The notes: generated from the letters alone by a model not told the origin. A DNA stretch of 64,000 nucleotides from Cupriavidus pampae (GCF_914271485.1 NZ_CAJZAG010000002.1:124001-188000), one strand, 5' to 3'. Counted from the first letter of the stretch, positions 9,160 through 17,979 are shown. Numbers and translations: made by a program.

Positions 9160-9165
9160 GCGCGC

Positions 9166-9717
9166 TTACACCGCGTAGGCCGCGGCAAGTCGCTCGCGCG
9201 TGACGATCCGGGGCTGGTTTGCCGCGGGTTTCGACGATTGCGGCCGCGCGGGCTCCCATGTGGTGAGCGTCAGCGGCATCGGTTGCTCCACCTTGCTCGC
9301 CCGGCTCGCGCTGGGCACCGCCCTCACATTGCCGTCGAGATACTGCACCTCGCACAGATCCGCCAGATGGTCGCAGCGTGAGCGGCAGCCAAAGCCAACC
9401 ACCAGCAGATCGATATCGTAAGCCAGCAGATCCATGACGCGCTGCTCCCACCCGGTTTCAGGAATCACGGTATCGACACCGGGGAACTGCCGGATCATCG
9501 CGGCGCGCACCGCGTAACGCGCGCCTGGCCGCTCGCCCTTGCGTGCCGCCAGCTCGTCGGTGGACACACCAACGATGATCGTCGTACCCAGTTGGCAGAT
9601 GCGCTCCAGTTGCCGGGCCTGCGCGAGGTCGAACCGGTCAAACGTGCCGTAGGTGATCACGGCGCGGTGGGGACGGGAATCAGCGAGGCGAATGGTCATG
9701 GTGGGCTGCCGGGTCAT
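9166..9717 (-). CDS. Cytidylyltransferase-fold protein (TagD-like) lacking catalytic motifs
   Basis: About 183 residues from the ATG at 9717; ATGs at 9699, 9744 and 9846 are alternatives, none with a strong ribosome site. The frame aligns by eye along its whole length with glycerol-3-phosphate cytidylyltransferases: VITYGTFDRF, IIVGVSTDEL, TVIPETGWEQRVMDLL, DIDLLVVG and LCEVQYL are all in order. The catalytic HxGH motif is replaced by DLAQ (about residues 30-33), and the second signature RTEGIST is replaced by an unrelated VRAVPSASRAS stretch. It is therefore probably not an active nucleotidyltransferase and may have a binding or structural role. Its stop lies six bases before the PIP box of the next gene. 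Confidence 0.75.
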   Translation of the reverse strand: MTRQPTMTIRLADSRPHRAVITYGTFDRFDLAQARQLERICQLGTTIIVGVSTDELAARKGERPGARYAVRAAMIRQFPGVDTVIPETGWEQRVMDLLAYDIDLLVVGFGCRSRCDHLADLCEVQYLDGNVRAVPSASRASKVEQPMPLTLTTWEPARPQSSKPAANQPRIVTRERLAAAYAV

Positions 9718-9877
9718 GGTGGCTGGGAAAGATCCCAGTCCCATTAGCGCAACCCGTGTGCCAGCCCGCGGCAGCCCCTCAAATGTTGCCAATCGATGGC
9801 AATAGCCCGCCAACTTCCGGCATTGAGGCACGATTTGGTTACCCAACGACAGCCACCACCCGCGCGCAGGCGTTACG

Positions 9878-9889
9878 CGTTACGTAACG
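9878..9889. repeat. 12-bp perfect palindrome in a minus-strand gap
   Basis: CGTTACGTAACG is self-complementary over 12 bases and sits in the non-coding gap between the tri-heme cytochrome stop (9917) and the TagD-like gene. It may be an operator; no protein can be assigned. Confidence 0.45.
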
Positions 9890-9916
9890 TTCCGGGCGCG
9901 GGTAACGGCCCGCCGC

Positions 9917-11212
9917 TCAATCCGCTTCCTGTCCGGTGGCCTTGCGAAGCTTCGTGACTTCAGCCTCTGTCACCGCCTTGGCCTTGTTGTTCCACCCCTG
10001 GCGAATGAACGTCAGCACGTCGGCCACTTCCTGATCGCTCAGCACATCGGCGAACTTTGGCATCGGATACGGTTGCGGCAGCCCCCGGATGATCAGCTCG
10101 TCGGAGCCGTTCAGCGTGACGTTGATCAGCGATACCGGGTTGCTTTCCAGGACGTTCGGATTGCCAGCCAGTGGTGACAGCAGCGGCGAGAACGCCTTGC
10201 CGTCGGCGCCGTGGCAGTTCATGCAGTACGTCGCATAGACCTTGGCCCCGGCGTTCCCGGCTGGCTTGCGCAACGCCGCCACGGTCGCAGTGGGATCGTA
10301 GGCATACGGCGGCGAACCATCGCCGCCCTGGCCGGGCAGAGACTTCAGGTACCGCGCGATGGCCGTCAGATCCTGCGGCGACATCTCCTGCAGGCTGTGG
10401 TTGATCACGCTGACCATGCCGCCAAACGCGCTGGCATGCTTGTTCGCGCCCTTGCCCATAAACTCGACGATGTCCTGCTCGCTCCAGCGGCCCAGCCCGT
10501 TATTGGACTCGCCGGTCAGATTCGAGGCGAACCAGTGCTCCACCACCGCGCCGGTCAGGTACGGTTTGCCCTTCTCGCTGAGTGCCTTCTCCTGAAAGCC
10601 CACGCCGCGCGGCGTATGGCAGGCGCCGCAATGCCCGAGCCCCTGCACGAGGTAGGCGCCACGGTTCCAGACCACATCCTGCTTGGGATCGTCTTTATAG
10701 GGAGCCTTGTCGAGGAAGACCATGTTCCAGAACTTCAACGGCCAGCGCATATTCAGCGGGAATGGAATCTCGGACTGGCGATTGGGCTGCTTGACCGGCT
10801 CCACGCCATGCATGAAGTACGCATACATGGCCTTGATGTCTTCCTGCCGCACCTTGGCGTAGGACGGGAATGGCATCGCCGGATACAGCGTATGCCCTTC
10901 CTTGGCCACACCCAGACGCACCGCGCGATCGAAGTCCGCCTCCGTGTAACGGCCGATGCCGGTGTCCGGATCAGGGGTGATATTGGTGGCGTAGATCGCG
11001 CCCATCGGGGTCACCATCTTGAAACCGCCCGCAAATGGCTTGCCGCCCGGCGCGGTATGGCAGGCGATGCAGTCGCCGGCCTTGGCCAGATATTCGCCGC
11101 GCTTGATCAGACCCTGATCGACATTGGCCGGCGGTGCGGCCCAGGCCTGAGTTGCCATGCATCCCACTACAAAGGACGCGCCAATCCCTGCACGCACTGT
11201 CAGTCGTTGCAT
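9917..11212 (-). CDS. Tri-heme membrane-associated cytochrome c, electron acceptor of IorAB-like enzyme
   Basis: A 431-residue protein with a signal peptide (about 1-26, ending AWA) and three heme-c motifs: CIACH at 48-52, CGACH at 195-199 and CMNCH at 330-334. This is the domain pattern of the alcohol/aldehyde dehydrogenase cytochrome subunit family (AdhB-like). It is the last gene of a three-gene minus-strand operon, 11 bases after the molybdopterin subunit. In such operons the cytochrome takes electrons from the Mo enzyme to ubiquinone or oxidases. The ATG at 11212 was chosen because the signal peptide begins there; longer in-frame sequence overlaps the previous gene. Confidence 0.88.
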   Translation of the reverse strand: MQRLTVRAGIGASFVVGCMATQAWAAPPANVDQGLIKRGEYLAKAGDCIACHTAPGGKPFAGGFKMVTPMGAIYATNITPDPDTGIGRYTEADFDRAVRLGVAKEGHTLYPAMPFPSYAKVRQEDIKAMYAYFMHGVEPVKQPNRQSEIPFPLNMRWPLKFWNMVFLDKAPYKDDPKQDVVWNRGAYLVQGLGHCGACHTPRGVGFQEKALSEKGKPYLTGAVVEHWFASNLTGESNNGLGRWSEQDIVEFMGKGANKHASAFGGMVSVINHSLQEMSPQDLTAIARYLKSLPGQGGDGSPPYAYDPTATVAALRKPAGNAGAKVYATYCMNCHGADGKAFSPLLSPLAGNPNVLESNPVSLINVTLNGSDELIIRGLPQPYPMPKFADVLSDQEVADVLTFIRQGWNNKAKAVTEAEVTKLRKATGQEAD

Positions 11213-11223
11213 GATGGCGCTCC

Positions 11224-13479
11224 CTAGGCGGTTTTGGGGTTGGTCTTGAGCTGCTTGACCAGCGGCAGCTTGCGCAGGCGCTTGCCCGTGGCGGCATAGA
11301 CCGCGTTCGCGAGTGCCGCGCCGATCGCCGAGGTGCCGGGCTCGCCGATACCTCCCGGCGCTTCCGCGCTCTTGACCAGATGCACCTCGATCTTTGGGGT
11401 CTCGTTGATGCGCAGCATGCGATAGTCGGCAAAGTTGGTCTGCTGCACCCTGCCGTTGGCGAACGTGATCTCCCCCCATAACGCGCCGGTAATGCCGAAG
11501 ATGATGCCGCCCTGCATCTGGGCCTCGACGGTTTCCGGGTTGACCAGCATGCCGGCATCCACCGCACAGACGACGCGCTTGACGGCCACGTCGCCGCTCT
11601 TGTCGACGCTCACCTCCGCGATCATGCAGAGGAAGCTGCCAAACGCATGCATCACGGACACGCCGCGGCCGGAGCCCTTTGGCAGCGCGCTGCCCCAGTT
11701 GGCCATTTTGGCGGCGATATCGAGCACGTTGCGCGCGCGTGGCGTGGGCCCGAGGATGCTCTGGCGGTATTGCACCGGATCGGAGTTGGCGCGAATGGCC
11801 AGCTCGTCGATCAGGCTTTCCACCACGAACGTGGCGCGGGTGGGACCGACGCCGCGCCACCACCCGGTGGGGACGTTGCGTGGCTCTTCGCGGATGTACT
11901 CGATCTGCTGGGTAGCGATCGCATAGGGCAGATCGGTGATCACCTCCACCGCGTCGATGTCGATACCGTTCTTGAAGACGGACGGCGCGAAACGCGCGAG
12001 AATCGACGAGCCCACCACCTTGTGATACCAGGCCACGGGCTTGCCCTTGGAGTCGAGGCCGACCGTCACTTCGTCGTAGTAGCACGGCCGATAGATATCG
12101 TGCTGCACGTCCTCCTCGCGGGTCCAGATCACCTTGACCGGGCCGTTGACGCGCTTGGCCACGCGCGCGGCCTGATAGACCATGTCCGCCTCCAGCCGCC
12201 GGCCGAAGCCGCCGCCGAGCAGGTGGTTGTACAGCACGATCTTGTCGCGGGCGACGCCGGTCGCTTTGGCGACCTCATCGACCGCGCGCGTTGGTACCTG
12301 CGTGCCGGTCCACACCTCGCAGCTGTCGGCCTTGACGTGCAACGTGCAATTGACGGGTTCCATCGGCGCGTGCGCGAGGAACGGCTGTTCGTAGGCGGCC
12401 GCGAAGGTCGACGCGGCCTTGTCGAGAGCGCCGCGGATATCGCCGACGGACTTCGCCACCGCGCCCGTTTTCTTGGCGGCGCGCTTCATATCGTCGAACA
12501 GGTCGCGCGTGACCATCTTGCCGTTGGGACCGTCGTTCCACCGGATCTTGAGCGCGGAGGCACCGCGCTTGGCCGCCCATGTGTGCTCGCCAATCACGGC
12601 CACGGTGTCGTCGAGCACGACCACCTGCGTCACGCCGGGGACCTGCTTCGCCACGGAGTCGTCGACGCTGGCCACTTTGCCGCCGAACACCGGGCAATTG
12701 ACGATGATGGCGAACTTCATGTCCGGGATCATCACGTCGATACCGAACGTCGCGGTGCCGTTGCCCTTGGGCACCCCATCGAGCCGCTTGAGGGGTTTGC
12801 CGACGATCTGGAACTGGTCCGGGCGCTTGAGCGCGACTTCCTTGGGCACCGGCAGCTTGGCGGCATCGGTCACCAGTTCGCCGTAGGTCAGGCGGCGGCC
12901 CGTTGCCGCATGCAACACGGCGCCATCGCTGGCCTTGCAGGTGGACGGATCCACCTGCCAGCGGGAGGCGGCGGCACTGACAAGTACCGTGCGCGCCACG
13001 GCACCGGCCTGGCGCATCGGGTCCCACGCATAGCGGATCGAGGTGGACCCACCTGTGAGCTGCCCACCGAGCAGCGGATCGAAAAACAGCTTCTCGTCGG
13101 GCGGGGCGTGCGCGATGACTACCCGGGACAACGGCACCTCGAGCTCTTCGGCCAGCAGCATCGGGATGGCGGTGTAGACGCCCTGGCCCATCTCGACCTT
13201 GGGCATGATCAGCGTGACTTGCCCATCGGTGCCGATCTGCACGAAGGCATTGGGCGCGTACACCCCCTGGGGCGACACCACATTGACGAGTTCGTCGGTG
13301 ACGCCCGCGCGTATCGGCGGGCCACCCGCGGCCGGCAGGCTGAAGCCGAGCAGCATGCCGCCACCGGCGCCGGTGGTGAGCAGCACACCGGCCTTGAGGA
13401 AGGTCCGGCGGGACGGGTTGACCGATTCCGGATCGGCGGGATGGGCGGCGGGGGACGTGTTGTTATGAGTTTGCGACAT
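11224..13479 (-). CDS. iorB: Molybdopterin-binding subunit of a second IorAB-like hydroxylase, Tat-exported
   Basis: A 751-residue protein with a twin-arginine signal (SRRTFLKAGVLLTTGAGGG, residues 23-41). It has the same landmarks as the copy at 1619: VEMGQGVYTAIPM, LLGGGFGRRLEAD and the C-terminal GGIGEPGTSAIGAALANA with the catalytic Glu. The start at 13479 follows a GAGGG ribosome site and lies one base from the stop of the [2Fe-2S] subunit. With the tri-heme cytochrome downstream it forms a periplasmic aldehyde or N-heterocycle oxidising complex. It is clearly diverged from the other copy, so probably of different specificity rather than a recent duplicate. Confidence 0.9.
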   Translation of the reverse strand: MSQTHNNTSPAAHPADPESVNPSRRTFLKAGVLLTTGAGGGMLLGFSLPAAGGPPIRAGVTDELVNVVSPQGVYAPNAFVQIGTDGQVTLIMPKVEMGQGVYTAIPMLLAEELEVPLSRVVIAHAPPDEKLFFDPLLGGQLTGGSTSIRYAWDPMRQAGAVARTVLVSAAASRWQVDPSTCKASDGAVLHAATGRRLTYGELVTDAAKLPVPKEVALKRPDQFQIVGKPLKRLDGVPKGNGTATFGIDVMIPDMKFAIIVNCPVFGGKVASVDDSVAKQVPGVTQVVVLDDTVAVIGEHTWAAKRGASALKIRWNDGPNGKMVTRDLFDDMKRAAKKTGAVAKSVGDIRGALDKAASTFAAAYEQPFLAHAPMEPVNCTLHVKADSCEVWTGTQVPTRAVDEVAKATGVARDKIVLYNHLLGGGFGRRLEADMVYQAARVAKRVNGPVKVIWTREEDVQHDIYRPCYYDEVTVGLDSKGKPVAWYHKVVGSSILARFAPSVFKNGIDIDAVEVITDLPYAIATQQIEYIREEPRNVPTGWWRGVGPTRATFVVESLIDELAIRANSDPVQYRQSILGPTPRARNVLDIAAKMANWGSALPKGSGRGVSVMHAFGSFLCMIAEVSVDKSGDVAVKRVVCAVDAGMLVNPETVEAQMQGGIIFGITGALWGEITFANGRVQQTNFADYRMLRINETPKIEVHLVKSAEAPGGIGEPGTSAIGAALANAVYAATGKRLRKLPLVKQLKTNPKTA

Positions 13480-13480
13480 G

Positions 13481-13936
13481 TCAGCCCTCGTTGGCAGCCT
13501 GCTTGATGGCCGCCCGAATGCGCACGTACGTGCCGCAACGACAGATATTGCCGGCCATGGCGGCGTCGATATCGGCATCCGTGGGGTTTGGGTTCGCGGT
13601 CAGCAGCGCGGCCGCCGCGACCACTTGCCCCGACTGGCAGTATCCACACTGCACCACATCGAGGCTTTGCCATGCGTTCTGGATCTTGCGGCCGGCGGGT
13701 GTGGCGCCCACGGCCTCGATCGTGGTGATGCGCCGCCCCTGCACGGCCGCCACCGGCAGCACGCACGAACGCGTGGCTACCCCATCCACCTGCACCGTGC
13801 AGGCGCCGCATTGTGCGATGCCGCAGCCGAACTTGGTGCCGGTCATGCCCATCACGTCGCGTAGTACCCAGAGCAGCGGCATGTCGTCCGGCACCGCGAC
13901 ATTGCGCGTCTCACCATTGATATTCAGGCTAGCCAT
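13481..13936 (-). CDS. iorA: 2Fe-2S subunit of the second IorAB-like hydroxylase
   Basis: A 151-residue protein with all eight cluster cysteines at the same positions as the copy at 1149 (38, 43, 46, 58, 97, 100, 132, 134). It is the first gene of a minus-strand operon iorA-iorB-cytochrome c. Its promoter region is shared with the divergent terminal oxidase operon, which fits co-expression of an electron donor and an oxidase, although this is positional inference only. Confidence 0.9.
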   Translation of the reverse strand: MASLNINGETRNVAVPDDMPLLWVLRDVMGMTGTKFGCGIAQCGACTVQVDGVATRSCVLPVAAVQGRRITTIEAVGATPAGRKIQNAWQSLDVVQCGYCQSGQVVAAAALLTANPNPTDADIDAAMAGNICRCGTYVRIRAAIKQAANEG

Positions 13937-14099
13937 GTCAGTTTCCGCGTGAGGTTGGTTGGTCCCAGTATGGATATACGCAACCGACAGACCATTGTCA
14001 CCACAACCATCGTATGGTGCCGGTCGCACCAAAGAGGCTTCGCGCAGACACGCGTGGGGGTCTAGGATCGCTGCATGCTCGGCATAAACGTGCCGCCGC

Positions 14100-14153
14100 A
14101 ATGTGTTACCCCAATGTGTCACCCGATTGTGCCCACCCGAATGTGCCTCCCCC
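14100..14153. repeat. Four 13-14-bp direct repeats upstream of the oxidase operon
   Basis: Consecutive units begin at 14100, 14113, 14126 and 14140, with the consensus aatgtg followed by a C-rich half (for example aatgtgttacccc and aatgtgtcacccg). They sit between the divergent iorA-like and cydA-like genes and end 22 bases before the cydA start. They could be an array of regulator binding sites or a leader element. Confidence 0.6.
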
Positions 14154-14175
14154 AGGCCAGCAGGAAGAGACGTCG

Positions 14176-15609
14176 ATGCCCACACTTGAAGCTCTCGATC
14201 TAGCGCGCATTCAGTTCGCTTTCACGGTTTCCGTCCACATCATCTTTCCGGCGATCACGATCGGCATGGCGGCCTACCTGGCCGTGCTGGAAGCCTGCTG
14301 GCTGCGCACGCGCAACAAGGTCTACCGCGACCTCTATCACTTCTGGTCCAAGATTTTTGCGCTCAACTTCGGCATGGGGGTGGTCTCGGGCATCGTCATG
14401 GCCTACGAGTTCGGCACCAACTGGAGCTCGTTCTCCGAGTTCGCGGGTGGGATCACCGGCCCCCTGCTCGCCTATGAGGTGCTGACCGCGTTCTTCCTCG
14501 AGGCCGGATTCCTCGGCGTCATGCTGTTCGGCTGGAAGAAGGTTGGCCCGGGCCTGCATATGTTCGCCACCGCGATGGTCTGCCTTGGCACGCTGATCTC
14601 CTCGACATGGATCCTGGCGTCGAACAGCTGGATGCATACGCCGCAGGGCTACGAGATCATCAATGGCCGCGTGGTGCCGGTCGACTGGTTCGCGGTGATC
14701 TTCAATCCGTCGTTCCCGTATCGGCTCGTTCACATGGTGATTGCCGCGTTCCTGGCCACCGCGCTGTTCGTCGGCGCTTCGGGCGCCTGGCATTTGCTGC
14801 GTGGCAATGACAACCCGGCCATCCGCAAGATGCTGTCGATGGCGATGTGGATGATCCTGATCGTCGCGCCGATCCAGGCCGTGGTCGGCGATGCGCATGG
14901 CCTCAATACGCTCGAGCATCAGCCCGCCAAGATCGCGGCGCTCGAAGGCCACTGGGAGGCTGACGCGCCCGGACCACTACCACTGCTGCTATTCGGCATT
15001 CCGGATATGCAGGCCGAGGAAACACGCTATGCGATTGGCATTCCACGGCTGGGGAGTCTGATTCTGACGCATACGTTCAATGGCTCGATCAAGGGGCTCA
15101 AAGCGTTCCCGCCGCAGGACCGGCCCAACGCGACGATCATCTTCTGGACCTTCCGGGTGATGGTCGGGCTTGGCATGCTGATGATCCTGCTGGGACTGTC
15201 AGGGCTATTGCTGCGAAGACGCGCGCGCATCTTCTCGCATCGCGGCTTTCTCACGCTGGCGCTGGTGATGGGTCCGGCCGGACTGATCGCCTTGCTCGCG
15301 GGATGGTTCACCACCGAGATCGGGCGCCAGCCGTGGGTGGTCTACGGCCTGATGCGCACCGCCGATGCGGTGTCGCCGCACAGCGTCGGGCAACTCACGA
15401 TCTCTCTCGCGCTGTTCGTGGTCACGTATTTCTTCGTATTCGGCGTGGGTATCGCCTACATGCTGCGCCTGGTGCGCAAGGGACCTCAGATGAACGAAGG
15501 CGATGCATTCGATGTCGAGCCTGAACCCGCCGCGCATCAGAAACCCGCGCGCCCCCTCTCCGCCATTCCCGACAACGTCGGCGTGGCCGCGGATCACAAC
15601 CGGAGCTGA
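14176..15609 (+). CDS. cydA: Cytochrome bd-type quinol oxidase subunit I (CioA/CydA-like)
   Basis: 477 residues from the ATG at 14176, after a GGAAGAG-type ribosome site; in-frame sequence upstream is not protein-like. A multi-spanning membrane protein with TVSVHIIFPAITIG (the N-terminal heme b595 ligand His), FEFGTNW, and GRQPW near the end. The Q loop is short and the overall length matches cyanide-insensitive (CIO-type) oxidases rather than the longer E. coli CydA. With CydB it oxidises quinol and reduces oxygen to water without pumping protons. It is followed by cydB after three bases. Confidence 0.92.
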   Translation: MPTLEALDLARIQFAFTVSVHIIFPAITIGMAAYLAVLEACWLRTRNKVYRDLYHFWSKIFALNFGMGVVSGIVMAYEFGTNWSSFSEFAGGITGPLLAYEVLTAFFLEAGFLGVMLFGWKKVGPGLHMFATAMVCLGTLISSTWILASNSWMHTPQGYEIINGRVVPVDWFAVIFNPSFPYRLVHMVIAAFLATALFVGASGAWHLLRGNDNPAIRKMLSMAMWMILIVAPIQAVVGDAHGLNTLEHQPAKIAALEGHWEADAPGPLPLLLFGIPDMQAEETRYAIGIPRLGSLILTHTFNGSIKGLKAFPPQDRPNATIIFWTFRVMVGLGMLMILLGLSGLLLRRRARIFSHRGFLTLALVMGPAGLIALLAGWFTTEIGRQPWVVYGLMRTADAVSPHSVGQLTISLALFVVTYFFVFGVGIAYMLRLVRKGPQMNEGDAFDVEPEPAAHQKPARPLSAIPDNVGVAADHNRS

Positions 15610-15612
15610 CCC

Positions 15613-16620
15613 ATGGGCATCGACCTGTCGCTAATCTGGATCGTGATCATCTTCTTCGGCGTGATGATGTACGTCGTGATGGATGGATTCGACCTCGGCA
15701 TCGGCATCCTCTTTCCGTTCGTGCCCGACCGTCACGATCGCGATGTGATGATGAACACCGTTGCGCCGGTGTGGGATGGCAACGAGACGTGGCTCGTGCT
15801 CGGCGGCGCGGGTCTGCTCGCGGCGTTTCCGCTGGCCTACTCGATTCTGCTTTCGGCGCTGTATCTGCCGCTGATCCTGATGCTGCTGGGGCTGATCTAT
15901 CGCGGCGTGGCCTTCGAGTTTCGCTTCAAGGCCAATGACCGCGAGCGCCCGGTGTGGGATATCTCGTTCATGGGTGGCTCGCTGGTGGCGGCATTCTTTC
16001 AGGGCGTGGCGCTCGGCACCTTTATCGACGGCCTGCCCGTGCGCGACGGCGCTTTCGCCGGAGACGCGTTCAGCTGGTTTGCACCGTTCCCGCTGTTCTG
16101 TGGCGTGGGCGTGATCATCGCCTACATGCTGCTGGGGACCACGTGGCTGATCATGAAAACCGAGGGCGACCTGCATGCGCGCATGGTGCGTGTGGCCACG
16201 CCGCTGATCTGGGTGATGCTCGCGAGCATTCTCGCGATCAGCATCTGGACACCGCTTGCGCATCCGCGTATCTCGGCGCGCTGGTTTACGTTTCCCAATC
16301 TTCTCTGGTTTTCGCCGGTGCCGATTCTGGTGGTGCTGGGCGCGATCCAGCTGTTGCGCTCGCTACGCGGTGAGGTTCACTCGAAGCCGTTTATCTATAC
16401 GCTATGCCTGATCTTTCTCGGCTATAGCGGGCTGGCCATCAGCACCTGGCCCAATATCATCCCGCCGTCGATCTCCATCTGGACCGCGGCCGCGCCGCCG
16501 CAAAGTCAGGGCTTTGCGCTTGTCGGCGCGCTGTTCGTCATTCCGTTCATCCTCGTCTATACGACCTGGTCCTACTATGTGTTCCGGGGCAAGGTACGGC
16601 TGGGCGAGGGATATCACTGA
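15613..16620 (+). CDS. cydB: Cytochrome bd-type quinol oxidase subunit II
   Basis: A 335-residue membrane protein beginning with the CydB signature (VVMDGFDLGIG, then APVWDGNETWLVLGG). The acidic residues in helix I and the WDGNETW motif are those conserved in CydB/CioB. It is the second gene of the oxidase operon, starting three bases after cydA and followed 18 bases later by the small DUF2474-like gene. Length and helix pattern are complete. Confidence 0.93.
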   Translation: MGIDLSLIWIVIIFFGVMMYVVMDGFDLGIGILFPFVPDRHDRDVMMNTVAPVWDGNETWLVLGGAGLLAAFPLAYSILLSALYLPLILMLLGLIYRGVAFEFRFKANDRERPVWDISFMGGSLVAAFFQGVALGTFIDGLPVRDGAFAGDAFSWFAPFPLFCGVGVIIAYMLLGTTWLIMKTEGDLHARMVRVATPLIWVMLASILAISIWTPLAHPRISARWFTFPNLLWFSPVPILVVLGAIQLLRSLRGEVHSKPFIYTLCLIFLGYSGLAISTWPNIIPPSISIWTAAAPPQSQGFALVGALFVIPFILVYTTWSYYVFRGKVRLGEGYH

Positions 16621-16638
16621 GCGCGGGGAGACATTGCC

Positions 16639-16794
16639 ATGGAGAACGCTGAACTGCGTACAGAAGCTCGTCCGAACCGGCTGCGTCAGCTGGCCTGGCT
16701 GGTAGGGATATGGGCCGCCGGTGTCGGCGGCCTCGGGGTGGTTGCGATGTTTATCAGGCTGATGATGGAAGCTGCCGGAATGCGCAGCCACTAG
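16639..16794 (+). CDS. 51-residue single-helix protein, DUF2474/CydX-like oxidase subunit
   Basis: A short gene beginning ATG at 16639 after a GGGGAG ribosome site and ending at TAG 16792-16794. The product has a charged N-terminus (MENAELRTEARPNRLRQ), one transmembrane helix (about residues 18-40) and a short tail. It is the third gene of the oxidase operon, where CydX or DUF2474 proteins normally stabilise the oxidase. Composition and position fit DUF2474, the small subunit associated with CIO-type oxidases. Confidence 0.75.
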   Translation: MENAELRTEARPNRLRQLAWLVGIWAAGVGGLGVVAMFIRLMMEAAGMRSH

Positions 16795-16795
16795 T

Positions 16796-16831
16796 CATCG
16801 CTCAGAACATCGCTCAGAACATCGCTCAAAA
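16796..16831. repeat. Three 12-bp tandem repeats at the 3' end of the porin gene
   Basis: catcgctcagaa occurs at 16796-16807 and 16808-16819, with a third copy at 16820-16831 differing at one base. The third copy contains the porin stop codon, so the first two look like tandem duplication of the end of the gene into the gap between the convergent oxidase and porin genes. Confidence 0.7.
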
Positions 16832-17950
16832 ACGGTGCCGCATGCCCAGGAACACGCCCAGGCTGTTGTTGCGGCCCGCATAGGGGCCGTTCATGGTCGC
16901 GCCGACGCGGTTATATGACGTGGCCAGATAGGTGTCGGTGCGCTTCGAGAAGAAGTAGTCGCCGATCAGGAACGCCGCCAGCTTGGTACCGTTTTCGCCC
17001 GCCGCATTGACCTGACGCGCCGCGTCATAGAGAAACGCCGCCTTCAGCACCCACGCCTGCGTCGCCTGATACGTGGTGCCAATCTGGAACACGTGGTCGG
17101 TGCGCGGTGCGGTGCTGCTGCCGATATTGGTCACGCCGGGATTCGCGTAGAACTGCGCGTTGGTGCCGTACGTCGGCACAAAGTCCTGGCTTGCGGACGG
17201 CGCGAAGGCCCCGTCGCGACGCGTGTACAGGTAGTACCCGTGCAGCGTCACCTTGCCCAGCGTGTACGCGGCGCCCACCCCCGCATTGGACTGCTTGTTA
17301 CTGTTGGGGTCGCGCGCCTGCTGGCCGACCGCACCCAGCACCATGGGCCCACTGGTGTAGTTCACGCCCGCCGAATAGATCGATCCCGCCGAGGCGCCCC
17401 CCGCGAACTCGCCGAACGTATACGCAGCCTCGATCTTGAGCGGACCGATGTTTTGCTGGTACTTGAGCGAGTTGTCCATGCGTGAGCCTTCCAGCAGCTG
17501 CACCCAGACGTCGCTCGCGCCCGTATTGCCCCAGCCGATCGTATCGAACGGCAGCAGAATGTCGAACGGCACGCTGTACTGACGGCCAAACGTGATCTGG
17601 CCATAGTCGGCGTTGAGGCCGACCCATGCCTGGCGGCCGAACAACCGTCCGCCCTGCAGCGACACGCCAGTGTCGGGCGCAAAGCCCGCTTCCAGCCGGA
17701 ACACCGCCGAGGTGCCACCGCCGAGATCCTCGTTGCCGAGAATGCCGAAGCGCGAGCCGTTGAAGAACCCGGGCGCGATGCTGACCGCATTGCCCGCGCG
17801 CGTGGCGCGCCCCGCCGCGTTGGTGGCCGCGATCTGATTGGTCTGGTAAGCGATGGCTGTATCGATAAGGCCGTACAGCGTTACCGAGGTCTGCGCGTGC
17901 GCGGCCCCCGCCATCGTCAGCATGACGCCGAGCGTCGAAACCTTCTTCAT
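16826..17950 (-). CDS. Outer-membrane general porin (Gram-negative porin, OmpC/Omp32-like)
   Basis: A 374-residue beta-barrel protein with a signal peptide (residues 1-19, ending AHA-Q), the betaproteobacterial porin opening SSVTLYG-type segment (TSVTLYGLIDTAI), and the C-terminal Phe (MRHRF) needed for BAM recognition. NSLKYQQN and YSAGVNYTSGPM blocks are typical of porin_4 proteins. It starts after a perfect AGGAGGAGA ribosome site and is divergent from the marR-like gene. The MarR protein may control it together with the CoA-catabolic operon, since porins are often regulated with substrate pathways. Confidence 0.92.
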   Translation of the reverse strand: MKKVSTLGVMLTMAGAAHAQTSVTLYGLIDTAIAYQTNQIAATNAAGRATRAGNAVSIAPGFFNGSRFGILGNEDLGGGTSAVFRLEAGFAPDTGVSLQGGRLFGRQAWVGLNADYGQITFGRQYSVPFDILLPFDTIGWGNTGASDVWVQLLEGSRMDNSLKYQQNIGPLKIEAAYTFGEFAGGASAGSIYSAGVNYTSGPMVLGAVGQQARDPNSNKQSNAGVGAAYTLGKVTLHGYYLYTRRDGAFAPSASQDFVPTYGTNAQFYANPGVTNIGSSTAPRTDHVFQIGTTYQATQAWVLKAAFLYDAARQVNAAGENGTKLAAFLIGDYFFSKRTDTYLATSYNRVGATMNGPYAGRNNSLGVFLGMRHRF

Positions 17951-17979
17951 TGTCTCCTCCTTGTAAATTGGTTTCGAAT

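Noticed and set aside
11647..13506. 619-codon open frame on the plus strand
   Set aside because: Antisense shadow of the iorB-like gene; His/Arg/Gly-rich with no domain, produced by high-GC codon bias.
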